From the NCBI GenBank assembly GCA_024763215.1, contig JANTFX010000022.1, positions 1-35,563 of the forward strand: 35,563 nt of DNA, given 5' to 3'. The stretch's first letter is position 1, and each line of letters opens with the position of its first letter. Position numbers and translations under genes: made by a program. The stretch comes from Candidatus Krumholzibacteriia bacterium. Lineage in GTDB: Bacteria > Krumholzibacteriota > Krumholzibacteriia > LZORAL124-64-63. Positions 8,251 to 16,370 of this stretch are shown piece after piece. The notes below the pieces were generated by a model, which did no database searches, was not told the DNA's origin, and was given only the letters and a program-made list of their open reading frames with translations.

Positions 8251-9174
8251 TTATGGTTTAATCCGGACAAACACCGGCAGGTGATCGCTGATATTCTTGT
8301 CGTATGCCGACCAGCCGCTGGTCATGAAATCATACAGGCGGATCACACCCACCTCGCTGCCGGCCTTGTCCAGGGCCGGAAACAGCGGCGCGGTGACCAG
8401 GATATGGTCCAGGTGGCTGGGCCAGGACGGGTAGGACCAGCCGCTGGAAGGCCCCTGGGCGATGGCCAGGTCGGCGAAGCGGTAATCGGCCCCGTCCTCC
8501 AGGAAGTTCTCGAAGACATTGTCCCCCGGGGCATCGGTCAGCTCGTCGTTGAAATCCCCCACCATGATCACCCGCATGCCCGAGAAATGGTCCTCGATGT
8601 AGCTCTGCAGGTCCTGGCTCGCGTGGTAGCGGCGCGTCTCCTCATCCCAGTCGTCGCTGAGATCCAGGTGCCCGTCCCCCTTGGCCTTGTAGTGGTTGTC
8701 GATGATCACCACGGGGGCGCCGGCGAAGTCCCCCTGCAATACCAGGGGGCTGCGCGGCAGGGCGTCGTCATCGGTCAGGATCTCGTAGATGGATCCGACC
8801 GTCAACGGACCGGAATTCTTGTAGAGGTAGGCCAGGTTCAGGTCCGCGTAGGCGCTGGAGGCCCGGAAGCTGTCGTACCCGGGCAGGGCGGCGTCGACCT
8901 TGCGGAAATCCAGCACGCTGGTGATCTCCTGCAGGGCGACGATATCCGCGTCCACGGCCTGCACCGCATCGACCACGAAATCCACCGTCGCCTGGCCGTT
9001 CTTGGGAAACTGCTCGATGTTCCAGGTCACCACTTCCAGGGTGGAATCGGTGCCCACGACCGCCGCGGCGAACGGGTTGGTCTGCTGCGGGGCGGTGGTC
9101 TTGTCGGTGGTCCCGCAACCGGCGATCAGCAGGGCGGTCACGAAGAGGGCGGTTCCCAATGAGCAGCGGCGCAT
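8251..9174 (-). CDS. Endonuclease/exonuclease/phosphatase-family lipoprotein
   Basis: A 307-residue exported hydrolase of the DNase I/exonuclease III/inositol-phosphatase fold. It begins with a lipoprotein signal ending in LLIAGC, giving lipidated Cys20, so it should sit on a membrane face outside the cytoplasm. Metal and catalytic motifs follow in family order: TWNIEQF (50-56), ALQEI with Glu83, DNHYKAK with His161, GDFND (206-210), HLDHI (254-258) and SDHLPV with Asp297-His298. Substrate may be nucleic acid, a phosphoester or a sphingolipid-like molecule; the sequence does not say. The ATG at 9174 has AAAGGA nine bases upstream. A much longer in-frame opening to 9906 lacks coding character and overlaps the MFS gene. 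Its stop is six bases from that of the convergent thyX. Confidence 0.88.
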   Translation of the reverse strand: MRRCSLGTALFVTALLIAGCGTTDKTTAPQQTNPFAAAVVGTDSTLEVVTWNIEQFPKNGQATVDFVVDAVQAVDADIVALQEITSVLDFRKVDAALPGYDSFRASSAYADLNLAYLYKNSGPLTVGSIYEILTDDDALPRSPLVLQGDFAGAPVVIIDNHYKAKGDGHLDLSDDWDEETRRYHASQDLQSYIEDHFSGMRVIMVGDFNDELTDAPGDNVFENFLEDGADYRFADLAIAQGPSSGWSYPSWPSHLDHILVTAPLFPALDKAGSEVGVIRLYDFMTSGWSAYDKNISDHLPVFVRIKP

Positions 9175-9210
9175 GGTCGAAGATCCTTTCTTTCCCCTGT
9201 GACCGGAAAG

Positions 9211-9216
9211 ATAATA
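9211..9216 (-). promoter_or_regulatory. Possible -10 box for the lipoprotein gene
   Basis: TATTAT on the minus strand, 5/6 to the sigma70 -10 consensus, in the 65-base gap after the MFS gene. No good -35 is visible at 16-18 bases. It would give a leader of about 30 bases. It suggests the lipoprotein gene can be expressed separately from the upstream operon. Confidence 0.3.
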
Positions 9217-9239
9217 CTCGAGGGAGGGTCTACGCAAAA

Positions 9240-10427
9240 TCAGGCGGGATCCGGCGGCTGGGACGGCACCTTGATGCGCAGGCAGATGAAGAACCCCGCC
9301 ACGGCGATGGCCCCGGCCATGATGAACACGTACTGGAACCCGAACCGCTCCCAGATCCAGCCCGAGAGCACCGGCAGGGTCATGGCCACCGCGTGGTCGA
9401 TGGTGATGCCCAGGGAGATGGTCGGGGTGATGTCGGCGGGGTCGCGGGCAATCTTCTTCAGGTACGTGGTCCGGGCCACGCGCAGGGCGAACAGCACGAT
9501 GTCCAGCACGTAGGCGCCGTACAGCAGGCGCAGATCCCAGGGCGCAGGCAGCAGGGCCGAGGCGAAGGCGTAGACCATGCACACGATCAGCAGCAGCACC
9601 TCGTCGGCCGCCAGCACGGCCCGCTCGCCCACCCAGTCGATCACGTCCCCGAGCAACGGGCGCATGATCACACCCAGCACCGAGGCCACGAAGTACAGCA
9701 GGGCGATGGTCGCCACCGGCACCTGGTGCAGCGAGACCAGCACCCAGGTTCCGAACACCAGGAAGATCTGCTTGCGGATCCCGAACAGCGCGCTGATGGC
9801 GTAGAACAGCCGGTATTCCTTGTGGTAGACCAGCTTGCGCGAAGGTGGGTCCTGCCTGCCCAGGTGCAGGCGCATGTAGAAGATGCCCGCCGTCAGGGCG
9901 AAACAAGCGCCCAGCAGGTAGAAGACCTCGTAGCGATCCCCGACCAGACGCGCCAGGATCCAGACCAGCGAGACCCCCAGGATGGTGCCCAGGTTGCGCG
10001 CCCCGCCGAGCTGGCCCAGACGGCGCCCCTCCCCCCCGCGGGCGGCCAGCTTCAGGCCCAGCGGCCCCTCGACCGCGAAGATGATGTGATCTCCCATGGA
10101 CCAGATGATGATGAACACCACCAGGGCTGCCGTGGTGTGCGCCAGGAAGCCCAGGCCCACCGCCCCGGTGGCCGTCAGCACCATGGCGACGGCCGCGATG
10201 CGGCTCTCGCGCAGGCGCAGCAGCAGGCCGCCCATGACGGCGAAGATAAGAAACCCCGGCAATTCCCGCGGGAATTCCAGCCAGCCCCTGTTCTCGGCGC
10301 TGAAATGGTGCACGTCCGAAAGGTAGTTGTTCAGGGTGCTGGTGAAGATGCCCGAGACGGCCCCGAAAAACAGGGTCGCCATGAGCAGCAGCAGGAAGTC
10401 CCCCCGGGGGCGGCGCGGCAGGTTCAC
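9240..10427 (-). CDS. Major facilitator superfamily transporter
   Basis: A 395-residue polytopic inner-membrane protein with about 12 hydrophobic segments in two halves separated by a charged central stretch (HLGRQDPPSRKLVYHKEYRL), the usual MFS layout. The substrate cannot be named. Its position at the end of the NamZ/MurU-AmgK/MalQ operon makes a muropeptide, amino sugar or maltodextrin possible, which is inference from context only. The start is a GTG at 10427 that overlaps the malQ stop by four bases (GTGA), a sign of translational coupling. The open frame continues upstream in malQ but those residues are low-complexity Gly/Arg/Pro translation, not MFS sequence. Confidence 0.85.
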   Translation of the reverse strand: MNLPRRPRGDFLLLLMATLFFGAVSGIFTSTLNNYLSDVHHFSAENRGWLEFPRELPGFLIFAVMGGLLLRLRESRIAAVAMVLTATGAVGLGFLAHTTAALVVFIIIWSMGDHIIFAVEGPLGLKLAARGGEGRRLGQLGGARNLGTILGVSLVWILARLVGDRYEVFYLLGACFALTAGIFYMRLHLGRQDPPSRKLVYHKEYRLFYAISALFGIRKQIFLVFGTWVLVSLHQVPVATIALLYFVASVLGVIMRPLLGDVIDWVGERAVLAADEVLLLIVCMVYAFASALLPAPWDLRLLYGAYVLDIVLFALRVARTTYLKKIARDPADITPTISLGITIDHAVAMTLPVLSGWIWERFGFQYVFIMAGAIAVAGFFICLRIKVPSQPPDPA

Positions 10428-11995
10428 GGGTTGGCCTCTTCCGGAGGCGGTTCGGGATCCTGCCGGCGGGCGGCCTCCTGGCCCGGGGCCCGGCGGTACA
10501 GCCAGGTCAAGCGCTGCAGACGCGCGCCGCCCGGGTGGTCGAAGGCATCCGGTGCCATGCGCCAGTTCCAGTTGCCGACCCCGTCGCCCGGCAGGTTCAT
10601 GCGCCCTTCGCGGCCCAGGCCGAGGACATCCTGCATGGTCGCGACGAAGAGGCGGGCCACCGACCCTGCCCCCAGCCGGATCAGGGTCCAGTTGGGCTCG
10701 TCCACCGCACACCCCGCGTATTCGGCCACCATTTCGCGGGTGGCCTGGTCCGTCAGATGCCGCCACCAGCCCAGGACCGGATCGTTGTCGTGGGTGCCGG
10801 TGTAGGCCACCGTGTTCTGTTCGTATTCATGGGGCAGGAACAGGTTGTCCGGCCCGCTCCATGCGAATTGCAGGACCCTCATCCCCGGCAAGCGGAACCG
10901 GCGCCGCAGCGCGTCCACCTCCGGGGTGATCACCCCCAGGTCCTCGGCCACCAGGGGCAGATCCTCGCCCAGGTCCTGCTGAAGGCTCTGGAAAAAATCC
11001 GCGCCGGGCCCCGGGACCCAGCGGCCGGATTCGGCCGTCTCCGCCCCGGCGGGCACTTCCCAGTAGGCCGCAAAGCCCCGGAAATGATCCAGCCTGACCA
11101 CATCCACCAGCCGCAGCACCGCCTGCAGGCGGGCGCGCCACCAGGCGTAGCCCTCGTCCGCGGCGGCGCGCCAGTCGTACAGGGGGTTGCCCCACAGCTG
11201 GCCCGTCTTGCTGAAGTAGTCCGGCGGCACGCCCGCGACCACGCGGGGCAGACCGCCCTCGTCGAGCTGGAAGAGATCCTGGCGGGCCCACACGTCGCTG
11301 CTGTCGTGGGCCACGAAGATGGGGATGTCGCCCAGGAAGGAAACGCCCTGCCGGCGGGCATGCTCCCGCAGCAGGGCCCACTGGCGGTGGAAAAGCCACT
11401 GGCAGAAGCGGAAGTGGTCCATCTGCCGGGCCAGGGCCGCCGCCGCATCCGCCAGCGCGGCGGGCTCGCGCCGGACCAACTCCCCGGGCCACTGGTGCCA
11501 GGGTTTGCCGCCGTGTTCCTGCTTCAAGGCCATGAACAGGGCGAAGTCGTCCAGCCAGCCGGCCTGCAGGGCGCTCCAGCCCTGGAAATCATCCCAGGCC
11601 GCGGCATCGGCGCGTTCCAGGAACACCGCCCAGGCCCGCTGCAGGCGCCCCAGCCGCCAGGGGATCACCGCCGAGAAATCCACCCGCTCGTCCGGGAACC
11701 GGGGGCGGTCCCGCAGGTCCGCCTCGGTCAGCCAGCCGTCGGTAATCAGGTCCTCCAGGGAGATCAGCAGGGGGTTGCCCGCGAATGCCGACAGGGTCTG
11801 GTAGGGGGAATCGCCATAGCTGGTCGGCCCCAGGGGCAGGACCTGCCACCACGACTGGCCGGCGGCGGCCAGCCAGTCCACGAAGCGCCGCGCGGCCGCC
11901 CCCAGATCGCCGCAACCGTCCGGACCGGGCAGGCTGGTCGGGTGCAACAGCACCCCGCTGCTGCGGGTCATTCGGCCGCTGGTCCGCTCAGTCAT
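10424..11995 (-). CDS. malQ: 4-alpha-glucanotransferase (amylomaltase), GH77
   Basis: A 523-residue cytoplasmic GH77 enzyme that transfers alpha-1,4-glucan segments between maltodextrins, used in glycogen or maltodextrin turnover. The opening RSSGVLLHPTSLPGPDGCGD is the classic GH77 N-terminus. Catalytic residues by family pattern are the nucleophile Asp303 in VVRLDHFRGF, the acid/base Glu351 in LVAEDLG and Asp403 in TGTHDND. Length matches the roughly 500-residue Thermus/plant D-enzyme type. Its ATG overlaps the stop of the MurU-AmgK gene by eight bases (ATGACTGA); a second ATG at 11971 is possible. Its partner genes are cell-wall sugar genes rather than other mal genes, which is an unusual setting. 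Confidence 0.95.
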   Translation of the reverse strand: MTERTSGRMTRSSGVLLHPTSLPGPDGCGDLGAAARRFVDWLAAAGQSWWQVLPLGPTSYGDSPYQTLSAFAGNPLLISLEDLITDGWLTEADLRDRPRFPDERVDFSAVIPWRLGRLQRAWAVFLERADAAAWDDFQGWSALQAGWLDDFALFMALKQEHGGKPWHQWPGELVRREPAALADAAAALARQMDHFRFCQWLFHRQWALLREHARRQGVSFLGDIPIFVAHDSSDVWARQDLFQLDEGGLPRVVAGVPPDYFSKTGQLWGNPLYDWRAAADEGYAWWRARLQAVLRLVDVVRLDHFRGFAAYWEVPAGAETAESGRWVPGPGADFFQSLQQDLGEDLPLVAEDLGVITPEVDALRRRFRLPGMRVLQFAWSGPDNLFLPHEYEQNTVAYTGTHDNDPVLGWWRHLTDQATREMVAEYAGCAVDEPNWTLIRLGAGSVARLFVATMQDVLGLGREGRMNLPGDGVGNWNWRMAPDAFDHPGGARLQRLTWLYRRAPGQEAARRQDPEPPPEEANP

Positions 11996-13685
11996 CCGTC
12001 ACCTCCAGGCCGCACATCCGCGCCGCCCTGTCCACCATCGCCGTCAGCCGGGGCATGGGGCCGGGCCCGTACGGGCCGGCCTCCGGCAGCTCCCCGAGCA
12101 GACGCAGCACCTGCCGCAGATGAGCCACCGCCGCGGGAATATGCTCCAGGAAGGCGCGCTTGCCCTTGACGTGCCCCAGGAACCCGAAAGCCCCCAGGGC
12201 CTGCATCAGGCGCTGAAGAGCCGCGGCCCCAAACATGGCCCGCACCTGAGGCGGCGTCAAACCACCGTGATCATCGGCGGCTGCGAACCGGTCGCGCAGC
12301 ATATCCCGCGCCGCACCCGGCATCCGGACATACGGGTCCCACAGCAGGGAGGCCAGGTCGTAGAACAGCGGACCCCGGCGCATGCCCTGGACATCCACCA
12401 GGCGGACCTGGCCGTCCTTGAGCATGATGTTGCGGGACTGGAAATCCCGGTGGATGACCACGACGGGCTGGCGGGCCACGGCCCGGGCCAGGCGCTCGAA
12501 GTCGTCCTCCAGGCCGCCGGTCTGCTCCGGCAGAAGGTGCAGATGCCCCTGCAGAAACCGTTGCCGGAAGTAGGCCGTCTCCCAGCGCAGATCCTCATAC
12601 CCCAGGATGCGCTCCCGGATGGGCGCGGTCCGGCCCAGATCCCCGCGGCCCGCCTCCTGCAGGCGCACCAGATGGTCCACCACCGGTCCATAGAGCGTGA
12701 ACCAGGCTTCGGGATCTGCCCCGAGCGTCTGGGCCGCGGTCCACAGGTCCTTTTCGCCCAGATCCTCCATCACCAGGGCGCGTTCCGGTTCGTCGACGGC
12801 CAGCAGCCCGGCCGCGCCCAGGCCCGCCTCGGTCAGGGCCTCGGTGATGACGACCTGGCGCGAAAAATCATCCTGCGGCGTATCATCCAGCATGGCGACC
12901 GCGGACCAGGGGCCGGCCCGCAAGCGCCAGAACCGGCGGTCCGAGCCTTGCCCCGCCAGGGGCGTGACCCGCAGGGGGCCCGCGGATTCCGGTGCGGGCC
13001 CGAGGGCGCGCAGGTAGCGCCCGGGTGTGCCCAGGTCCGACCATCGGCCGCCCGGCAGGACCACCCCCCGCACGCTGCCGGGCACTGCCTGCAGCGCGCG
13101 TTCCACAGGGTCGACCAGGGAGGAAAACCCCGGCGGGATGTCGTCGAGGATGGCGCGGCTGAAGATGCCGATGCCGGTGTAGGTCAGATGGGCGGCCGCG
13201 CTGACGCCCCGGCCCCGCAGGGTCAGGACCGCCCCGTCCGGAGCCACGGCCACCGAGTTGACCCGGGGCCAGTCGGTCAGCAGCAGGGTGGCCACCGCGC
13301 CGCTTCGCCGGTGCCGGTCCACCAGCCCGGCCAGATCGCCGCCCCACAGGACATCCCCGTTGTGCAGCAGGAAATCCGGAGCTCCGGCCAGGAAATCCCG
13401 CGCCCCGTGCAGGGCCCCGCCCGTGCCCAGGATCTCGTCCTCGGGGAACAGGCGCACCGGCAGGGTTGTCTTTCCGGCGGCGAGGTGGGAGGCGATCATC
13501 CCGCCCAGATGGTGGGTGTTGACGGCGGCGGCCTCGCAGCCTGCGGTGGCCATGGTCCGCAGGGCGCGGTCCAGCAACGACACCCCGCCCACCGTCAGCA
13601 GGGGCTTGGGCACGTGGTCGGTGACCGGCGCCAGGCGGGTGCCGTAACCGGCAGCCAGGACCATGCCGCGCAGCCGGTCAGTCAT
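11988..13685 (-). CDS. murU-amgK: Fused MurNAc-1-phosphate uridylyltransferase and MurNAc/GlcNAc anomeric kinase (MurU-AmgK fusion)
   Basis: A 565-residue two-domain protein. Residues 1-230 are a nucleotidyltransferase with LAAGYGTRLAPVTDHVPKPL (10-29), Asp111 in LLHNGDVLWGGD and the DLGTPGRYL ending, as in MurU. Residues about 240-565 are an aminoglycoside-phosphotransferase-like kinase of the AmgK family (COG3178), with IHRDFQSRNIML (catalytic Asp414, Asn419), VDVQGMRRGP (metal-binding Asp431) and YDLASLLWDPYV. In Pseudomonas, separate AmgK and MurU turn MurNAc into MurNAc-alpha-1-phosphate and then UDP-MurNAc, bypassing de novo synthesis and MurA. Here both steps lie in one chain, directly after a NamZ-like muramidase. 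The ATG at 13685 overlaps the namZ stop by eight bases. Domain families are clear; the exact sugar is inferred, and a glucose- or mannose-type sugar is not excluded. Confidence 0.85.
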   Translation of the reverse strand: MTDRLRGMVLAAGYGTRLAPVTDHVPKPLLTVGGVSLLDRALRTMATAGCEAAAVNTHHLGGMIASHLAAGKTTLPVRLFPEDEILGTGGALHGARDFLAGAPDFLLHNGDVLWGGDLAGLVDRHRRSGAVATLLLTDWPRVNSVAVAPDGAVLTLRGRGVSAAAHLTYTGIGIFSRAILDDIPPGFSSLVDPVERALQAVPGSVRGVVLPGGRWSDLGTPGRYLRALGPAPESAGPLRVTPLAGQGSDRRFWRLRAGPWSAVAMLDDTPQDDFSRQVVITEALTEAGLGAAGLLAVDEPERALVMEDLGEKDLWTAAQTLGADPEAWFTLYGPVVDHLVRLQEAGRGDLGRTAPIRERILGYEDLRWETAYFRQRFLQGHLHLLPEQTGGLEDDFERLARAVARQPVVVIHRDFQSRNIMLKDGQVRLVDVQGMRRGPLFYDLASLLWDPYVRMPGAARDMLRDRFAAADDHGGLTPPQVRAMFGAAALQRLMQALGAFGFLGHVKGKRAFLEHIPAAVAHLRQVLRLLGELPEAGPYGPGPMPRLTAMVDRAARMCGLEVTDD

Positions 13686-14847
13686 AGATCCGGAACGGGG
13701 CGGCCAGGGCGGTGAACTCCCGCAGCTCTTGCTCCCAGGTGGCGGCCAGTTCCCACACCCCGGTCCCCGCATCCACCGCCTCGCGCAACCGGAGCCCCCC
13801 GGCCAGGATGTCGATGGGCAGCTTATTGGTCTCGTACTCGTAGGGCGGCTGCCGCCAGGCGAAATCCTCCGGCCACAGGGCGCGGACGGCCGCCAGCACC
13901 GCGACGTAGGTGGCCACGGGCCGGAAGGCCGCCGGATCGGTCACGTGAACCTGCACCCCGCCGCAGACCTCGCCTGCGAACTTGTGGAAGGTGGGCTGGA
14001 AAAACAGGGGGCGTAGGATGCAGCCGGGCAGCTGGGCCCCCTCCAGACGGGCGCACAGGGCCTCCGGAACGATGAACGGGGCGCCCAGGATCTCGAAGGG
14101 GCGCGTGGTGCCCCGGCCCTCGCTCAGGTTCGTACCTTCGAGCAGGCAGCCGCCGGGATAGACCCGCGCGGTATCCAGGGTCGGCATGTTGGGCGAGGGC
14201 ATGACCCACGGCAGGCCCGTGGCGGCGAAATCCATGGCGCGCCGCCAGCCGGCCATGGGCAGGACATCCAGTTCCACATCGAGATTCCTGGTGGCCTTGA
14301 ACAACCGGGCCAGTTCGCCCATGGTCAGCCCGTGGCGCATGGGCAGCGGCGCCAGACCCACGAAGGAGGTGTACTCCGGGGCCAGCATGGTCCCCTCGAC
14401 GGCCTCCCCGCCCAGGGGGTTGGGGCGGTCCAGGATCAGCACCCGGCGCCCCTGCTCGGCGCAGGCCTCCAGGCACAGCAGCATGGTCCAGATGAAGGTG
14501 TAGTAGCGGGCGCCCACGTCCTGCATGTCGATGACCAGGACGTCGATGCCCTCCAGCATGGCGGCGGTGGGCCGCCGGTGCTCGCCATACAGCGAAAACA
14601 CAGGCAGGCCGGTGGCCGGGTCGGTGAACCCCTCCCACTCGATCATGTTGTCCTGGGTCTCGCCGCGCAGGCCGTGCTGGGGGCCCAGCAGGACGCGCAA
14701 ATCCACGGCCCGGTCGCCCTCCAGCAAGGCCACCGCGTGCCGCAACGAACCGTCCACCGAGGCCGGATGCACCAGCAGCCCCACACGGCGGCCGCGCAGG
14801 GGTGCGCAACCGTCCTGCACCAGAACTTCCAGACCCGTCTTGATCAT
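13678..14847 (-). CDS. namZ: NamZ-like exo-beta-N-acetylmuramidase (DUF1343, GH171)
   Basis: A 389-residue DUF1343 protein. The family includes Bacillus NamZ (YbbC), which removes MurNAc from the non-reducing end of peptidoglycan fragments. Conserved blocks are GRRVGLLVHPASVDG, FSLYGEHRRPTAAML, DMQDVGARYYTFIWTM, ILDRPNPLGG, MRHGLTMGELA, SPNMPTLDTARVYPGG and GTNLSEGRGTTRPFE. The block that I remember as PEHG in many members reads GPQHGLRGETQDNM here, with Gln57. There is no signal peptide: the domain begins almost at the first residue, so the enzyme looks cytoplasmic, unlike the secreted Bacillus form. The start is ATG at 14847 or GTG at 14856; GGGAG lies 12 or 3 bases upstream respectively. 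It is coupled to the MurU-AmgK gene, which supports MurNAc salvage. Confidence 0.88.
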   Translation of the reverse strand: MIKTGLEVLVQDGCAPLRGRRVGLLVHPASVDGSLRHAVALLEGDRAVDLRVLLGPQHGLRGETQDNMIEWEGFTDPATGLPVFSLYGEHRRPTAAMLEGIDVLVIDMQDVGARYYTFIWTMLLCLEACAEQGRRVLILDRPNPLGGEAVEGTMLAPEYTSFVGLAPLPMRHGLTMGELARLFKATRNLDVELDVLPMAGWRRAMDFAATGLPWVMPSPNMPTLDTARVYPGGCLLEGTNLSEGRGTTRPFEILGAPFIVPEALCARLEGAQLPGCILRPLFFQPTFHKFAGEVCGGVQVHVTDPAAFRPVATYVAVLAAVRALWPEDFAWRQPPYEYETNKLPIDILAGGLRLREAVDAGTGVWELAATWEQELREFTALAAPFRIYD

Positions 14848-14896
14848 TTGCGGCACCGACTCCCGGTCAGTGGTAGTAATCAGGTTCGCTCGAGCC

Positions 14897-15205
14897 TCAG
14901 CCGTCCCACATGCGCTCGTACGCCGCCAGCCGCTCGCCGATCAGCGCCTGGGCCTCCTTGCGGGAAGCCATGGGGCGGATGACCCTCTCCCCCGGCTTGC
15001 TCTCCTCGACGATGGCCCAGCCGAGGGCCTTCTTGCCCGGCACCGGTCGGCGCACCAGCAGGATGGGCGCCCCCATCCCCGTGGGCGTGCGCGAAACCTC
15101 GCTGAACAGCGAGGCGACCTGCTGCCACTGCTCCACGGGCAAGGGAACGATGTTCCCTGCCGCCAGGCGTTGCATCAGCTTGTCGGGATCCTGCTTGCCG
15201 CCCAT
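14897..15205 (-). CDS. Small uncharacterised protein
   Basis: A 102-residue soluble protein I do not recognise. It is mostly charged and helical, with a central stretch PILLVRRPVPGKKALGWAIV that looks like a beta hairpin and a C-terminal helix EAQALIGERLAAYERMWDG. There is no signal peptide or membrane segment. The ATG at 15205 follows the stop of the GT4 gene by one base (TGAGATG), so it is translated from the same message. Genuine coding is supported by that spacing and by sensible amino-acid composition. Function is unknown. Confidence 0.7.
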   Translation of the reverse strand: MGGKQDPDKLMQRLAAGNIVPLPVEQWQQVASLFSEVSRTPTGMGAPILLVRRPVPGKKALGWAIVEESKPGERVIRPMASRKEAQALIGERLAAYERMWDG

Positions 15206-15206
15206 C

Positions 15207-16370
15207 TCAGGCCTGCTCCCCTTGTCCGGCCAGGTCCTCGACGGCCTCGGCCATGGCGTCCCACGAGTACTTGCGCTTCTCGACCGCGACCGCCGCGGCG
15301 AACTCGGCGGCCTTGCCCTCCCGGAAAAACCTGGTGATCGCAGCGGCCAGGGCCGCAGCGTCGCCCGGGGGCACCAGGAACCCGGTCCGGCCGTCCTGCA
15401 CGACCTCCGGCAGCCCGCCCACCCGGGTCGTCACCACCGGCAGATCATAATGATAGGCGATCTGCACGATCCCGCTCTGGGTGGCCGATACGTAGGGCAG
15501 GACCACCAGGTCGGCCGCCAGAAAATAATCCTCAACCGTCTCGTCGGGCACGAATCCGTCGATCAGGCGGATGATGCCCCGACCGTCGGAGGCGGCGATG
15601 CGGTCCAGGTACGGCTGCCGGTCACCGTAGATGTCCCCCACGATGAGCACCTGCAGTCCGTCGCCGAATTCCCGTTTCAGGTCACCGGCAGCATCGATCA
15701 GGTGCAGCACCCCCTTGTAGGGCTTGATGAAGCCGAAGAACAGCACGATGCGCGCCTCTGCGGGCAGGTCCAGGGCGGCCCGGGCGGCGGCCTTGCTCTT
15801 GCGCTCCCTGCCCGGCCGACCGAAATCGTAGACCGGATGGGGCACGGTGCGCACCTGCTGCGGATCCACAGCAGGCAGCACGCTGAAAAGATCCCGGCGC
15901 ACCTGGTCGCTCTGGGCGATGAAGCCGTGGCCGTTGCCCAGGGCCCGGCGGGTCAGGAACATCCCCAGGGGGTATTTCTCGTGGGGGATCACGTTGTCCA
16001 GCAGATAGATGATCCGGGTGTCGGTCCACCGCCGCAACAACCAGGTGACGGCCCAGAACCCGGGCGCGAAAAACGGCAGCCAGTACTTGATGACCAGGGC
16101 GCGGGGTGCGGCGGCGCGGATGTCCCGGGCGGCGCGCCACCAGCTCCAGGGCGACCACGGCACGAAGCGCGGGGTGTGGGGGTGGTCGAGCCAGGCGGCC
16201 GTCTCGCCCTGCTGGGTGGTGCCGGGAAACAGGAACCCGGGGTACTGCCGCTTGAACGAGGCCCAGAACACCTCGTGGCCGCGTCCGGTCAGGGCGCGCG
16301 CCAGCAATCCGTAGTAGGTGACGATCCCCCCGCGGAAGGGCGGCGCCGGGCCCAGGAACGCCAGTTTCAT
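15207..16370 (-). CDS. Glycosyltransferase family 4 (GT-B fold)
   Basis: A 387-residue cytoplasmic sugar transferase. The N-terminal domain opens with MKLAFLGPAPPFRGGIVTYY, the Gly-rich loop typical of GT4. The C-terminal nucleotide-sugar domain has FFGFIKPYKGVLHLIDA, LQVLIVGDIYGD, and the donor site ATQSGIVQIAYHYDLPVVTTRVGGLPE followed by GRTGFLVPPGD. It probably adds a sugar to a lipid-linked or surface glycan, since a heptosyltransferase-type GT9 lies just upstream. Its ATG overlaps the GT9 stop by four bases (ATGA), showing translational coupling. Donor and acceptor are not predictable. Confidence 0.9.
   Translation of the reverse strand: MKLAFLGPAPPFRGGIVTYYGLLARALTGRGHEVFWASFKRQYPGFLFPGTTQQGETAAWLDHPHTPRFVPWSPWSWWRAARDIRAAAPRALVIKYWLPFFAPGFWAVTWLLRRWTDTRIIYLLDNVIPHEKYPLGMFLTRRALGNGHGFIAQSDQVRRDLFSVLPAVDPQQVRTVPHPVYDFGRPGRERKSKAAARAALDLPAEARIVLFFGFIKPYKGVLHLIDAAGDLKREFGDGLQVLIVGDIYGDRQPYLDRIAASDGRGIIRLIDGFVPDETVEDYFLAADLVVLPYVSATQSGIVQIAYHYDLPVVTTRVGGLPEVVQDGRTGFLVPPGDAAALAAAITRFFREGKAAEFAAAVAVEKRKYSWDAMAEAVEDLAGQGEQA

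Noticed and set aside
9175-9906. Upstream extension of the lipoprotein gene across the MFS gene
   Set aside because: It would remove the lipoprotein signal from the N-terminus and overlaps the MFS transporter out of frame.
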